64,000 bases of DNA, taken from Gari tellinella (taxonomy: Eukaryota > Mollusca > Bivalvia > Cardiida > Psammobiidae). Shown here in pieces: positions 1-10,959 of this stretch. Location: NCBI GenBank assembly GCA_922989275.2, contig OV277870.1, positions 32,082,242 through 32,146,241 of the forward strand, written 5' to 3'. A program made the translations under genes and the position numbers. Under the pieces are notes generated by a model. That model had not been told where the DNA came from. It ran no database searches and saw only the letters and a program-made list of their open reading frames with translations. How positions within the stretch are numbered: position 1 is the first letter of the stretch; each line of letters opens with the position of its first letter.

Positions 1-3000
1 CCCGCCGATTAAAGGTAAATAAACATTTATGAAACATGACATCGATGAGTGTGAAAATTTCAGACAATTGTTACCGATTGTATGTGATTATTGTTAAAAT
101 TATAGCAAGTTTACAAGCATGCTGAAGTAAAAATTAGTTTAAGGCCTGTATTTTCGATGTTTACACATGCTCCTTCCTGATTTCCTGAGAAAAACACATG
201 TAGTTGTTGTTGCATGGTTGCCAATAATAGGAAAACGGCTAGAAACGAAATTTCCACCTCCTTTGTATCAAAGTTTAAATCTTTTAAAATGACACGGTAA
301 TTTCCCGATCAAGATTTTAATGACACGGTTTTTTCTTGATAGCAACACGGTTAATCCCGACGATGGAGGGCTCCTTCGATGAACAGGATATCTCCGTGAA
401 ATATGCTCCAAGTCATTTAAATATTACTGTCTTATTCAAAAATGTATGAAACTCGACTTCTTTGCGATATCCTAATAATAGTTGGTTCAATTTAACTCAA
501 AGGATGTTTTAAACAAAAAGTATTTATTTTTTGTGGTGTTCAACTTGGATATGACAACGGATAAAAAAGTTTCCTATTGGCTTTCATTGTTACTTTTGTC
601 CGCTTCAGCAAAGAACATAACGTTACTAAAAGTGTACAAAACTTACAATGAAGATCTATCGGAAACATGTTTGTCTTTCAACCGATTCAGCTCAAATTTC
701 ACTTGTTTAAAACAACGAGGCTAGTTTAAGTTGAATCGGATGAGAACTTATTATGACCGTAAATGTTTGGACCCTGGCGGGTCTAATATATTAAAACTAT
801 GTAAAACACATTTTAAAAAGTAATATTACATATCTGTGCCTGAAACCTAAAAATGACAGTCAACGATATTTCACTAAAACGACACCATCAAATGCAAGAG
901 AGTCACAATAAGCATTCTATATTTTATATCATTTAAAATCAGTGTATTTTAAATGATATGAAGATAGTTATGTTGTCTCACAGAAAAATATCACCATAGA
1001 TGTCTCTAGAAAACAGGTATAAGATAAAACCTATAACTAGAATTTATCGGAATGGTCGAAAATTAAATCAAAAGCTTTTGAAAATTTAGATGGATATTAT
1101 GAAACATGTGTATTCTAAGAATCATTGTAGATCTCAGACTTTGGCATGTCTTTAATTGTTTAAGTGTTTGATATACCGTTATATTTAGTTATTAGTTATA
1201 GTTACGGTCTATGTCTATAATAATAATAACAAGAAATATCTTCAAAAAAAGAGATTCCGTCGAAAGTAAAAGTTTATTTTGGGTGAACAGTATTCATTCT
1301 TTAAACTTAATACAGGAATTATACACAAGTTGGCCCAGTGTTAGTCAGGTCAATGAACTCCTGTGACGACAAGCTAACTTTTGACGGCTGTCGTCCTCAG
1401 CGTCTCATGGCAATAGCCCCAAACAGGGAGGAAAATAAATTTTGCCTCATGCCTTAAACTCTCAGATTGAGTCACATTTACTAGTTAAAATCACACTAGT
1501 ATTGCTAAAAGTCATTTTCAAAACAATTTCTGACCTCAAATTAAGCTTCAGGTTGCTATTCATCTAATTTTAAACTTTTCAAAATACTCCTACAGAGGTT
1601 GTTTTTATGTTGTTTATATGGCTGTTAGTACACGCTGTACACAAAGATGATACACACTGGATTTAAACCAGATTTAAATCTCTGGATCAAAAGTCAAATT
1701 AAGTGTTTTAAAGATTGTTTTTGGTACCAGGTTGGTGTATTTGTGCAACCTGAATCTATTGGTAGTCTTACTTTTAAAAATAACGACTTACTTTTTGAGA
1801 AATTTGGTGCCCAACAAAATCCGTTGGGGTTTAATTAAATAGAGAACAGAATATATATCCTTTAATGCCGGTGTACTGTGAGGACAGCGCCTGAAGTCTA
1901 AAAATAGCTCGCTGTCTCTTACTGTACACAGAGTGGACTAGCCCAGTGTATAATTCCGTGCTTAAAATGTCTGTTCAAATTTGGTCAGCACAGGCTTGAA
2001 CTACATGGAACATGTTTTGGTGGTCTCTGATCTCTAAGCATTCGGCCAATGAGAGTGCTGCAGTTCAAGCAAGCGGTCATTAACCAAGATTTCTGATCAT
2101 TACTGATTGGTTAAATCGTTTCAACCAGTAGGTTTAAAGCGATGACATTCACGTCTTCGACGGGAATAAAGTTCTTGCTACTGGTCATTTACAATTTATT
2201 TGACACCTCAAAAATTTGCAATATTTACAATTATTTTGGTCCGATCCAACTCAAAATTGATTCAGAGCTTTCAACCATAGTCCGTTAACCTATGGCGAGT
2301 TCCAATCGGATCTAACAAAGAATGAACATTTACACCCATTTACCTCAATGTTAAAGTTCGATTTTCAATTTAAGTTGATAACACACGACCGCAACCCAAC
2401 TCCGATTGGCCACCGTGCTACCGCTGGGCGGACGTCTAAATCAGGTTGAATTTTCTGGGAAAAACTATTATAGGCTAGCAAACATTGAAACATTGACGCC
2501 CTGGTGTACCATAGGCGTAATAAGAACATGGGGGAGGGACAGCCTTCAATAATTGCTCCCGCATGGAAACGTTTTTTAAAAACCATATAAAATCGCCCTA
2601 AACATCAGACAAATAGTGGCCGAGAACGTGTATGTTCTCTATAGAGAGAATAAAGTGTCCAATCATCACATCGGAAAGGAATTAGACAACAACATCACTC
2701 ATTGGTTCAGTGACATCGTATCTGAATTGTTTAATGGTCTTCCATTCCGAGAAAAAAAACATCGATTTATTTACAATATTTTACGATATAGTCAGGAAAC
2801 AACCGTGTCCGTAAAATTTTCATCGGGAAAATAACCGAGACGTCATCTTTACATAACCGCTGCGTGAACAAAAACTTTCAAACCTTTATTCTTTGTTATT
2901 TCTTTAAAATAAACCTTATTTAGAGAAGGTCTGATGTAGAATATTGAATATTAACGACATACACACGCTGTGGAACGAAACAAATCGCAATTATTGTAGG

Positions 3001-3380
3001 TTTTATCATTTTGTATGGAAATTGAATCTTTTTCCGAATATTTAATTTTACCTCATGAAATCGTTGATATGCTTTAAAACTTGATGTAGGATTGGGTCTA
3101 TAAAACATTGACAAAGAACGATTAAACGGGTGACAGTAATTTATGTACGTTCAGGAAAGTTGCTTGCCATTTTCGAAGCGCACTTTCATTTCTCGACTTC
3201 ATAATCCGAAATAACCGCGTCCGTATCGAACAATACCGTGTCTGTATCGGAAGAGTCACCGCTGCGTGTCATCGGGAAATATCTGCTTACGCTGTGACGT
3301 AGTTCCCCCGGTGTGATTGCTATATACAGATTAAACTTTCTTATGCAACACATGCCCCATTTAACAGTAATTCATAATAA
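1..3380. other. no gene recognised; AT-rich unique-looking DNA
   Basis: Open frames here are at most 80 codons and show no recognisable motif, compositional signal or splice-site pattern. Short related phrases of the type CCGTGTC...CATCGGGAAA occur near 2805-2835 and 3215-3280, and in reverse sense near 290-350. They could be ends of an old repeat, but I could not define boundaries. Confidence 0.5.
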
Positions 3381-3599
3381 TTCAGTAAAACCTCATGATG
3401 CAGATTGTGAGAAAGACAGATGGCAGCTTAAAGTATGGTGAAGGTAAAACAAAACGCTCATAAAGGAACTTTCTGTTTTACTTTCGCCTTGCTTTAATTC
3501 ATTCCTCCCTGAACTTCAAAATCGACACTTCCAATGTCCAGTTAAGTCTAGTCCATTGTTGACTATAGGGTTGTTTTTACAATATATTTGCAAAATTAC

Positions 3600-3655
3600 A
3601 AACAGTGCAGACCCTGATCAGAGGGCTGCTTTCTGATCTGGGTCTACACTGTTTG
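3600..3655. repeat. fold-back element, AAACAGTG-type
   Basis: An imperfect palindrome: AAACAGTGCAGACCCTGATC on the left is mirrored by a right arm ending TACACTGTTT. It belongs to the AAACAGT...ACTGTTT fold-back group seen about ten more times in this window (for example 6011-6075, 44077-44144 and 47897-47970). No coding capacity. Confidence 0.7.
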
Positions 3656-4013
3656 CATATTACAAGTGTATTCTCTACAGGTATACTGTTTGTAAATCAC
3701 GCATATAAGCGTTACTAGGGTTTAAAGAGTTAAGCAGTCACCTGTCTAAAACTCCAAATTATCAATTTACTGTAATTATTTAGCAACTTAACCTTTTACT
3801 CCATATATATGCATGTTAATGCCTTTACTTTATTCCTCCTCTCAAGAAAGTAGTTCTACTTTATAGTCATAAATACGCACCCTAAGAAATATTTCCCATA
3901 TACTGTTTAAAGTCGAAAGCTGCAACTTTCTACTTTACCGTTGTCCCGTTTTAAGCTGCCACCTATGTTTTTCAACATCAAATGGTCATAAATGTTAAGC
4001 GTATCTAATTTAT

Positions 4014-4256
4014 CCCTTTACCAAATAGCCTGTTTATAGTTATGAAGACAGGTGAACACTTAAAGCAGGTTGAAAGTAAAGCAGAATGCACCTTAAGGTG
4101 CATTCTGCTTTGCTTTCAGCCTGCTTTAAGTTATCACCTGCTAGGATAAAAACATATTTCTTATAGTATATGTTCATGACTGTATAAATTTGAACTATTT
4201 TCTTCAGTGGAGGAATAAATGAAACATGTTAAAAGCCGCTTCTATCAGGTAAAGGG
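4014..4256. mobile_element. MITE with CCCTTTACC ends and palindromic core
   Basis: Ends are CCCTTTACCAAATAG and, inverted, CTATCAGGTAAAGGG. The core (about 4050-4136) is a long palindrome whose arms read AGCAGGTTGAAAGTAAAGC and meet at a central TTAA. At 243 bp it almost equals the 244-bp relative at 7933-8176. Non-autonomous; the parent transposase is not visible here. Confidence 0.7.
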
Positions 4257-4366
4257 TTAAGACAGAAGCCCTTCTCCAACTGAATATGTAAAGCAGCTCA
4301 AGTATTATAATAGGGAATCTTTCCCAAGCAATTAGAGCAGACTCATGTCAAGACTGATCCTATTAG

Positions 4367-4405
4367 AAAACAGTGCAGCTGTCTGGTCAGAGTCTGCACT
4401 GTTTT
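4367..4405. repeat. short perfect hairpin
   Basis: AAAACAGTGCAG and CTGCACTGTTTT are perfect 12-bp arms around a 15-nt spacer. This is a very short member or relic of the AAACAGTG fold-back group. Confidence 0.65.
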
Positions 4406-4444
4406 CAAAAAGCATTAATACATGTCAATAGCAGGAAGATTTAT

Positions 4445-5036
4445 ATCTGACATGACCCATATTTGAACCTGACATAGATTCTATCAGAAATATTCTGATA
4501 AAATTTCAACAATACTCTATAACATTTGTAACCTCTAGTGTGTTAACAAGATTATTCCAGAAGTAACCTAGATTTTTACCACAGGTGACCAATATTCAAA
4601 TTTGACCTAAATTTTATCCAAGACAATATACACATCAATTTCTTTAATAACTGAATACAAACTAAAGTGTTAAAAAGGTTTTTCTATGATTTGACCTAGT
4701 CACCTAGTTTATGATCCAACATTCAAACTTGGCTGAGATTTAAATGAGGCAAACACTCTGACCAAATTTCATAAAAATCTAACAAGATATGAAGCCTCTA
4801 AGATGCTAACAAGGTTTATCTATAAGTTTACCTTGTGACTTAGTTTTTTACCGTAGGTGACCCATATTCAAACTTGAACCAGATTTAATCCATGGCAACA
4901 CACAAACCCATTTACTTAAAGATAAAGTGAAAAATGAGCTCTCTAGAGTGTTAACAATTTTTTATTATGATTTGTCCTAGTTTTTTTACCCGATATGACC
5001 CACATTTGAACTTGGCCTAATTTAACTAAAACTGCC
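4445..5036. repeat. diverged tandem repeat, ~125-150 bp units
   Basis: The phrase GACCCATATTTGAACCTG (and variants such as GACCCATATTCAAACTTG) recurs near 4453, 4586, 4710, 4858 and 4999. A second phrase, AGTGTGTTAACAAG, recurs at similar spacing. The array runs directly into the element fragment at 5037. It resembles the tandem core of bivalve pearl-type elements, with strong divergence between units. Confidence 0.6.
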
Positions 5037-5153
5037 ACTGAAGTGACAAAATACCCCCGCAAAAGCAATTTGATAGTAAAAGTGTGGACATAGCAAGGCA
5101 TGTTGATTATATGAAATAGGAACAGCCTATAAGCAAGAACAGCTGTCAAAAGT
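5037..5153 (+). mobile_element. 5' fragment of the ATACCCCCGCAA element
   Basis: This stretch is nearly identical to the left end of the full element at 12543-13253, running from GCCACTG.AGTGACAAAATAC through the AGCTGTCAAAAGTAA block. It stops abruptly where an AACAAGAG head of another family begins. Confidence 0.75.
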
Positions 5154-5470
5154 AACAAGAGAACCAGAGGGTCACATTTCGCTCACCTGTGGACATTGTA
5201 CCATAGAAACTTGACTGGGCAGGACAAGATTTTAAGATTTCTATGTTAAACTGATATGCCCCGGGGCGGGGCCATTTTTGACCCGGGGGTCATAATTTGA
5301 ACAACTTTGTTAGAGGACTATAAGGCAAAGCTACATGTCAAATATAAATGATCTGGGCCTTACGGTTCCAGAGAAGATTTTTAAGGTTTTCTTATAACAA
5401 GAGGGCCATGGCCCTTAATTCGCTCACCTGAGGACATTGAAGTTTGTACCTAAGTTGACTGGGCAAGACA
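5153..5470 (+). mobile_element. two stacked pearl-like heads
   Basis: Two heads lie in the same direction. The first (5153) reads AACAAGAGAACCAGAGGG...CGCTCACCTG and continues into one core unit (GCCCCGGGGCGGGGCC, TCATAATTTGAACAA). The second (5398) begins AACAAGAGGGCCATGGCCC. Head-within-core stacking suggests one element inserted in another. No coding capacity. Confidence 0.65.
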
Positions 5471-5880
5471 ACATTTTAATATAACTATAAATGGAGTTAT
5501 CTTCCAGACAAGAAAACATGACAAAAGTGAATTTTGTTGCCAAGCTTATGACCCTTATCCATGACACATCCTCTTATCAAGCTATTTCCATTTCCAATAA
5601 ATGATAATTATTTCACTAGCGTCAACAGAACTGGAATTATTTTCCTGACAATAAAATATGACAAAGGGGAAAAACTAAATATTGCTGCCCTTGTGCATGG
5701 CATTTTCTCTCATCAGTTTCTTTCCATACATAAAATTTCATTACAATAGCATCAGTAGAACTGAAGTTGTCTTCTTGACAAGAAAATATCACAAAGGGAA
5801 ATAACTCAAAAAACAATGATGTCAGAGTTATGGCCTTTGCAAATGGCACTTCCTCTCATCAGGCTCTTTCCAAATAGGCA
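5470..5880 (+). repeat. three tandem units of ~130-137 bp
   Basis: The phrase AGACAAGAAAACATGACAAA and its variants recur near 5491, 5628 and 5757. Each copy is followed by a run ending in CTCTCATCAGGCTCTTTCC or similar. The units follow the head at 5398 and are probably its core. The open frames here are repeat readings, not genes. Confidence 0.6.
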
Positions 5881-5888
5881 ATTTCATT

Positions 5889-6240
5889 TTACCCATTACC
5901 CCATAGCATGTTTCTAATTTTGAAAATAGGTGGCCACCTAAAGCAGGTTGAAAGTAAAGCAGAATGTGTCTTAACCCTTAGCCTGCCACTCACGACTATA
6001 GCTTTATATGCAAACAGCTTGGATCCGGATTAGACGCCGAGTAACTCGGCGTCTCATCCGGATCCAAGCTGTTTGACACTCGGACAACATTTTCAGCAAT
6101 TTTGAGCAACTTTGAAGCACTTTGAAACTTGAAGCAGACGAGAAATATAGCAGACGACAATTTATTTGGCGGGCTAAGGGTTAATGCACACTTTGCTTTA
6201 CTTTTGCATCTTACATTTTCATGACTGTTTAAAGTGGAAT
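5889..6240. mobile_element. palindromic MITE interrupted by a TTAA element
   Basis: The left end reads TACCCATTACCCCATAG, as in the intact copy at 7933. The AGCAGGTTGAAAGTAAAGC arm follows, is cut at the central TTAA, and the mirrored arm resumes after 6184. The far terminal repeat seen in the other copies is missing, so the right side is truncated near 6240. Confidence 0.7.
5975..6180. mobile_element. TTAA-flanked MITE, piggyBac-like ends
   Basis: A 206-bp element with ends CCCTTAGCCTGCC and (inverted) CCCTTAGCCCGCC, flanked on both sides by TTAA (5971-5974 and 6181-6184). Its core, 6011-6075, is a near-perfect palindrome (CAAACAGCTTGGATCCGG...). TTAA duplication is typical of piggyBac, and Kolobok elements also use TTAA. 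It is non-autonomous, and family assignment rests only on the flanking tetranucleotide. Confidence 0.75.
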
Positions 6241-6498
6241 TATTGAAAAGACATACAGATAACTCTGACAAAACCAATATTAAACTAAATTTAAACATAT
6301 GTATAAATATGGCATAAGACATAATTACATAACTGTCAGTGGATCACTTCCAGATCCTGTTTCTCTAAGTATGAATCAGACTGAACCATATCTAAACTTT
6401 AGCAGACAACATGTTCAGCTGATCATGACCAGTTCTGTGATACCCACTACCAGTTCAGAGTTGCATAATATTTGACCTCAGTGGCTAGAACGCTTGGG

Positions 6499-6710
6499 CT
6501 TACCCTTACCAGAATGAAATGATGTCTGCTTAAAACCTACTGTATGTGAAAAGTGTACAAAAAAACAATTTAGAAACTGTTAAGTTGGTAAATGAGTGGC
6601 AAATAGGTTGGATCCAGATTAGATGTAGCATTATGATTATGTTGCATCTGATCTGGATCCAAAATGTTTGCAAATATTGGCTATTTGCCCATAGTATATT
6701 AAGGGTAACT
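6499..6710. mobile_element. fold-back MITE with GGTTGGATCCAGATTAGATG core
   Basis: The central palindrome, about 6597-6675, pairs GGTTGGATCCAGATTAGATG with CATCTGATCTGGATCC. The phrase TTACCCTTA at ~6499 and TAAGGGTAA at ~6700 may be the outer ends. It is a relative of the core in 5975-6180, more diverged. Confidence 0.55.
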
Positions 6711-6769
6711 CAGGTAAATACAGTTCTGCCTAAATCAAAAATACTGTAAAACCTGCCTAGAGCAGCACT

Positions 6770-7620
6770 TAAACTGTGCAGGGTGGTGTCAAATGTGACC
6801 CTAGGGATTTCATTTTAACAAACTTTAGATAGATCCACCAGGAGATTCTACTGTACAAATATCAAAGCTTAGGGCCTAGTAGTTTTGGGCAAGAAGATTT
6901 TTTAAAGATTTTTGCTTTTTTGCTTTTTCAAGCAGAGTTTGTGCTTTTTTTCCTTTTTTTTTAACAACTTCTGTAGAGAAGCATCCAAGGAACATCATAA
7001 GCAGTTTGAACTCTCCCTACAATCGGCGGGTTTCAGAGGAGATGTCGTTTGAAGTAAAAGTGAACGGACAGACGGACAGACGTACTACGGACGGTGAGCG
7101 GTCACAATAGCTCACCTTGAGCCTTTGGCTCAGGTGAGCTAAAAAAAACCCTGATAAGCCCGAGGGTGGGGCCGTTTTCGGCCCAGGGGTCATAATTTGA
7201 ACAATCTTGGTAGAGGACCACAAGGCAAAGCTACATGTCAAATATTTAAGATCTGGGCCTTACGGTTTTAGAGAAGAAGATTTTTAAAGGTTTTCCTATA
7301 TAAGTCTATGTAAAACTGATAAGCCCCAGGGCGGCGCCAATTGTGACCCGGGGGTCGTTATTTGAACAATCTTGATAAAGGACAATAAGGCAAAGCTACA
7401 TGTCAAATATTAATGATCTAGGCCATACAGTTTCTGAGAAGAAGATTTTTAAAAGTTTTCCCAAGAAAAACCGCTAAGCCCCAGGGTGGGGCCATTTTTG
7501 GCCCCAGGGTCAAAATTTGAACAATCTTGCTAGAAGATCATTAGTTTATGATACATACCAAATATTAAAGGTCTGGGCCTTTGGGTTTCTGAGAAGAAGT
7601 TTTTTTTAAGATTTTCTTAT
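6770..7620 (+). mobile_element. pearl-like element tail plus further core units
   Basis: The tail, about 7013-7136, contains CAGAGGAGATGTCGTTTGAA, GGACAGACGGACAGACG and the terminal hairpin AGCTCACCTTGAGCC/GGCTCAGGTGAGCT followed by AA. After it come about three ~160-bp core units beginning GATAAGCCC (near 7152, 7317 and 7473). These units carry no second tail and are probably part of another copy. No coding capacity. Confidence 0.7.
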
Positions 7621-7932
7621 GCATTAAAAGTTGTCTATACGGTCATGTTAGAAAATCTGTATACTTTGTGTGCAAGTATAATCAAAATTTATTTGAGCTA
7701 AAAAAACTTCAAATAACTCATTTAGAAGCTTTCTGCTTAAATTAACTTTTGTCTTGCTCTAAGCGTCCACCTGTGTTTCATACATTCAAATAGTCTTTTT
7801 AGTGGTGCTAATAAGAGGATTGACTGTCATAATTCCATTTAATAAAATAAAACAGAGCCAATTTGATTAGTATCTATTAAAAACTATTTAAATCTTTTAA
7901 ATTTCCTCCATACATGTACATGCACATGTTTG

Positions 7933-8176
7933 ACCCATTACCCCATAGCCCTATTACTATTTTTGATGACATGTGACTACTTAAAGCATGCTGAAAGTAA
8001 AGCAGAATGCGCACTTAAACGCATTCTGCTTTATTTTCAGCCTGTTTAAACCGTCTTCTACGAGAATTTAGAAAAAAGTTTTTATGATACACATTCATAA
8101 GTGTAAAAGTTGGGTTCCAGTATCTTGAGTGGAGGAATAAATCAGTCGTAAAAGGCGTATTTATTGGGTAATGGGT
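7933..8176. mobile_element. intact palindromic MITE, ACCCATTACCC ends
   Basis: The ends ACCCATTACCCCATAG and, inverted, ACCCATTACCCAATA bound 244 bp. The core palindrome has arms AAGTAAAGCAGAATGCG and CGCATTCTGCTTTATTTTCA. It is the best preserved copy of the family at 4014 and 5889. Confidence 0.7.
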
Positions 8177-8271
8177 AAAAAATAAAGAATTGTGATTAAA
8201 GATGAAATCGTTGAAATATATTCATCTTCGTACGTTGTTTATTACTACACACCCCTCATATATATCTTTAA

Positions 8272-8445
8272 TAACCCTTTCCTGCATATCTTTTTTTCAG
8301 TAACTGAAGACAGATGGTTACTTAAAGTTAAAGAATGCTGAAATTTCAGTCTGCTTTAACTTAAGCTACCATCTGCTATGACAATAGGAAATCCTTCTTA
8401 CAGTGCATATGCATTAGAAGCATTACTATGAGTGGAATTTTTTTA
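8272..8445. mobile_element. diverged palindromic MITE copy
   Basis: AACCCTTTCCTGCATATC on the left is followed by a shortened palindrome (GATGGTTACTTAAAGTTAAA mirrored by TTTAACTTAAGCTACCATC). The same downstream phrase seen in the sister copies, ...ATTACTATGAGTGGAA, ends it. The right terminal repeat is gone. Confidence 0.5.
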
Positions 8446-8446
8446 T

Positions 8447-8700
8447 GCCCCCGCACGACTTAGTCGGGGCATATTGTTTTTGGTCTGTCTGTTTGTCTGC
8501 TTTAACCTTGGCCATAAAAAATTTGGGTCATGTCCGACAAAGGTCAAGGTCATATTATGTCAAATGACTAAGAAGTGAATAGGAAGGGAGATAACCCATC
8601 CTAACTGGCCATAAGTCTTTGAAAAAAAAAGCATTCAAGTGTGCAAAAATACATACATCTGTCATCATGTAAAAAAAACAGGTTAAGAAACTGAACATTC
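8447..8700 (-). mobile_element. tail fragment of a GGGGGCAT-ended repeat
   Basis: Reading the minus strand, the stretch ends in a short hairpin (TATGCCCCGACTAAGTCG then GCGGGGGCATAA). Upstream on + it contains GACAAAGGTCAAGGTCAT, the type of phrase found in bivalve repeat cores. Similar TATGCCCCC...GGGGGCAT ends close the array at 18406-20290. Confidence 0.45.
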
Positions 8701-8768
8701 AAAAGTTCACAAAGCTGGGCATTTCACTTTAAGGAAATTATCCTGCAGTACTGGACTATTATGGTGGT

Positions 8769-8962
8769 ACAGTAAAACCTCGCTATTACAACCATTAAAA
8801 CCAATATTAATTGATTGTATGATAGATATGTGACAGCTTACAGCAATGTGACAGAAGGCTCCTAAAGGATTCACTGTCACATTGCTTTAAGCGGTCACCT
8901 ATCGTAAACACCCTAATATTTGACATAATTTAGTGGTCGTAATAGAGAGGTTAATTTTAACT
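8769..8962. mobile_element. Tigger/pogo-like MITE
   Basis: The left end TACAGTAAAACCTCGCTATT and the inverted right end (AACCTCTCTATTACGACCA) resemble pogo/Tigger terminal repeats. In between is an inverted pair around GTGACAGCTTACAGCAATGTG. Non-autonomous. The exact right boundary is uncertain. Confidence 0.55.
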
Positions 8963-9011
8963 TGTATTTACATTATCAAATACTCGATAGCCTAGATACA
9001 AAAGAATATAA

Positions 9012-9086
9012 AAGTCTAACTGGGATTTGAACCCAGACCTCCTCAGTGATTAACTGAGGCGCTCTGACCAATTGAGCTATCAGACT
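9012..9086 (-). tRNA. tRNA or tRNA-like gene, isotype uncertain (AAT, Ile?)
   Basis: On the minus strand the sequence folds as a cloverleaf. It has a 7-bp acceptor stem (AGTCTGA with TTAGACT), a GCTC/GAGC D-stem, a CTCAG/CTGAG anticodon stem with loop TTAATCA, and a CTGGG/CCCAG T-stem with loop TTCAAAT. Box A (TAGCTCAATTGG) and box B (GGTTCAAATCC) are intact, and a T4 run follows ~9 nt downstream. The loop reads AAT at positions 34-36, which would be Ile. However, there is one extra base between the D and anticodon stems and a C at position 37, so a tRNA pseudogene or SINE source is possible. Confidence 0.55.
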
Positions 9087-9482
9087 GTTCAGGCCTCAGG
9101 TATCATACCATTGGTATTTGATAATGTAAAGTATGAACTGTTTTCTAGAAAATATCACAAAGTGATATTTATATCAAGAAAAAAAAACCTGGCAAAACTG
9201 GGATGGATTCTTAACTTAATACTACTCAAAATAAGAGCAGACAGGGTTGTGTAAGCACCAATCAACTGAAACTATGGCTCTTCAATCTCTAGTACTCACT
9301 ACTGTATGGCAGTAGCAACCCAGGCTGCTGCTGCAGACTGATAGGGCCAAGAATGGGAGTGGGGGGGTGGGGGGGGGTCATTTAAAAGAGAATAATAAAT
9401 AAAACCATGGTCAGTCAGTATACGATTACGAAATAGTCATATTTTCTATTCGGGTCATGGAATTGATAGAGAGAGTTTGGTC

Positions 9483-9735
9483 TTATCGAATTATTCTTAA
9501 TAAAGTTTTATCTACCTCAACTTTATGCGATTGATGCCGTTGGGTTTCGTCAATGGCGTCTAGAGCCGATTTGTCCTTCAAATCCACCTTTATCGCCCTC
9601 TTACACGCTCAATCAACTCGCTTTCCCTTCCTGACACGTTTAATTTCCTACTTGCTTCAGTTGATCTTCTTTAAACACGTCAAGTTCTTTGTTATTATTA
9701 CACGCTACAGTGATTTCAGCATCAACGTCCGCCAT
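9483..9735 (-). pseudogene. broken SAP-domain-like reading frame
   Basis: The minus strand starts with a good context ATG (AATATGGCGGAC) and reads MADVDAEITVACNNNKELDV, then FKEDQLKQVG. After a one-base shift near 9640 it continues KLNVSGRESELIERVRG. A second shift gives AIKVDLKDKSALDAIDETQ before a stop at 9483. The pattern DQLK...VSGRESELIERV fits the two-helix SAP DNA-binding motif (L-x-xxL...GxxxELIxRV). SAP motifs sit at the N-terminus of several repeated gene families in molluscs. No downstream exon was found. Two frameshifts in ~85 codons argue for a decayed copy rather than an active gene. Confidence 0.55.
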
Positions 9736-9954
9736 ATTGGAAAATTTAGTCCCCAGTCGTCAATAATGGAGTAATCTCCCTTGCTAATCAAGGGAGTTAA
9801 CTGAGTTATCGGAAAGGGCAATTAGAGTATCAAAGCAATATGTTTCAAGGTGTATGAATAAATAGGACTGTTACCAAAATGGGTAATAACTGGATAGACA
9901 GACTGACAGGGTGTTTCCTATATACCCTATTATTTACAGGGGCTATAAGGTGCA

Positions 9955-10080
9955 AACAAGAGCCCATGGTCTCTATATCGCTCACCTGAGTCATGGTGAT
10001 TATTAAATAAAGAGTGAGGCATCTTGACTCCACCCTGGGGCGGGACCAATTTTGACCCCAGGGGCATAACATGAAGAATC
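9955..10080 (+). mobile_element. pearl-like head fragment
   Basis: AACAAGAGCCCATGGTCTC followed by ATCGCTCACCTGAG is a diverged head of the AACAAGAGGGCC family. It continues into one partial core unit (CACCCTGGGGCGGGACC, CCCCAGGGGCATAA) and then breaks off. Confidence 0.6.
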
Positions 10081-10097
10081 TTGGTCACAACATTTCT

Positions 10098-10435
10098 ATC
10101 AGAGTGTTAATCACTACTAACCATGAAATGAAATTAACACAAAGTTTGGATTCTGATCAGATGACAAACAATTGTCTGATCAAGATCCAAACTATTTGAG
10201 GCCAGACATATGTCCAGATAGTACAGGCTACTATCTGAACCACAACATGGGACTACAGTACACTTTTGTATTTAGCCGGTCACCAAAAGACAGTCAACAC
10301 AGCAGGCTAAAGGATGTCAAACACTGCCACAGTATTAACACCCTATCACTGTTTACCATGAACCGAAATTACAACACAGTTTGGATTCTGATTAGATGCC
10401 AAATAAATGTCTGATCAAGATCCAAACAGTTTGAA
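10098..10435. repeat. direct duplication of a fold-back unit
   Basis: Two ~108-bp units start near 10098 and 10328 and share the order ATCACT...ACCATGAA...AAATTA.AAC, then AGTTTGGATTCTGAT, then TGTCTGATCAAGATCCAAAC. The second part of each unit is the GGATCC-type palindrome found across the window. The spacing is ~230 bp. They are probably two insertions or a tandem duplication of one. Confidence 0.55.
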
Positions 10436-10570
10436 CTTTGTGGCAATTTTTTCCAAGTTGAAATGCCTAAAAATTAGTTTTGAGAAATTCAAGCAGATAA
10501 CAATTCTAATGCTTACATATAAACTGAGCAGACAAAGGGTAATACTACCTCCCTAGCTGACCAGCTGCAT

Positions 10571-10915
10571 CTAAGGCCAAAATAAAAAAGATGTGTGTTT
10601 CTGGTTACATGAAAATATTTTTATTTTGTTAAAAGTTTTGGGATTATAAGGGATACAAAATGGCCGCTCGGACTTTAGGGTAGGGGTAAAAAATTAAGCA
10701 CGGTCGGGTAACCAGAAACACACACTTTTTTTTTAGGCCTAATAGCCTTCACCAAAACAAAACTTGGATTTTCCAGTGTGCTACTGGGAAACTTATTAGG
10801 CACGGTCTGGTAACCAGAAACACACACTTTTTTTAAGGCCTAATAGCCTAATAGCTTCACCAAAGTTATAAAACCTGGATTTTCCAATCCACTAGTACTA
10901 GGAAACTTATGTTTC
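10571..10915. repeat. inverted arm plus two tandem copies of its partner
   Basis: The left arm reads CTAAGGCC...TGTGTGTTTCTGGTTAC. The mirrored arm GTAACCAGAAACACACAC occurs twice, near 10708 and 10812, each within a ~105-bp direct repeat that also contains TAGGCCTAATAGCC and CTGGATTTTCCA. This looks like a small TIR element whose right end was tandemly duplicated. Confidence 0.55.
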
Positions 10916-10959
10916 CAGATGAGAAAATGTCTGTAAAAAAGGCATTATCTCACAGGGTG

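Noticed and set aside
2365..3114. Open frames of 64-73 codons on both strands as small genes
   Set aside because: Lengths are within chance expectation, start codons are weak or absent, and no motif or conserved neighbour supports them.
9361..9380. G-rich run as a regulatory G-quadruplex
   Set aside because: A single interrupted G run without four separated tracts. A slippage-prone homopolymer is the simpler reading.
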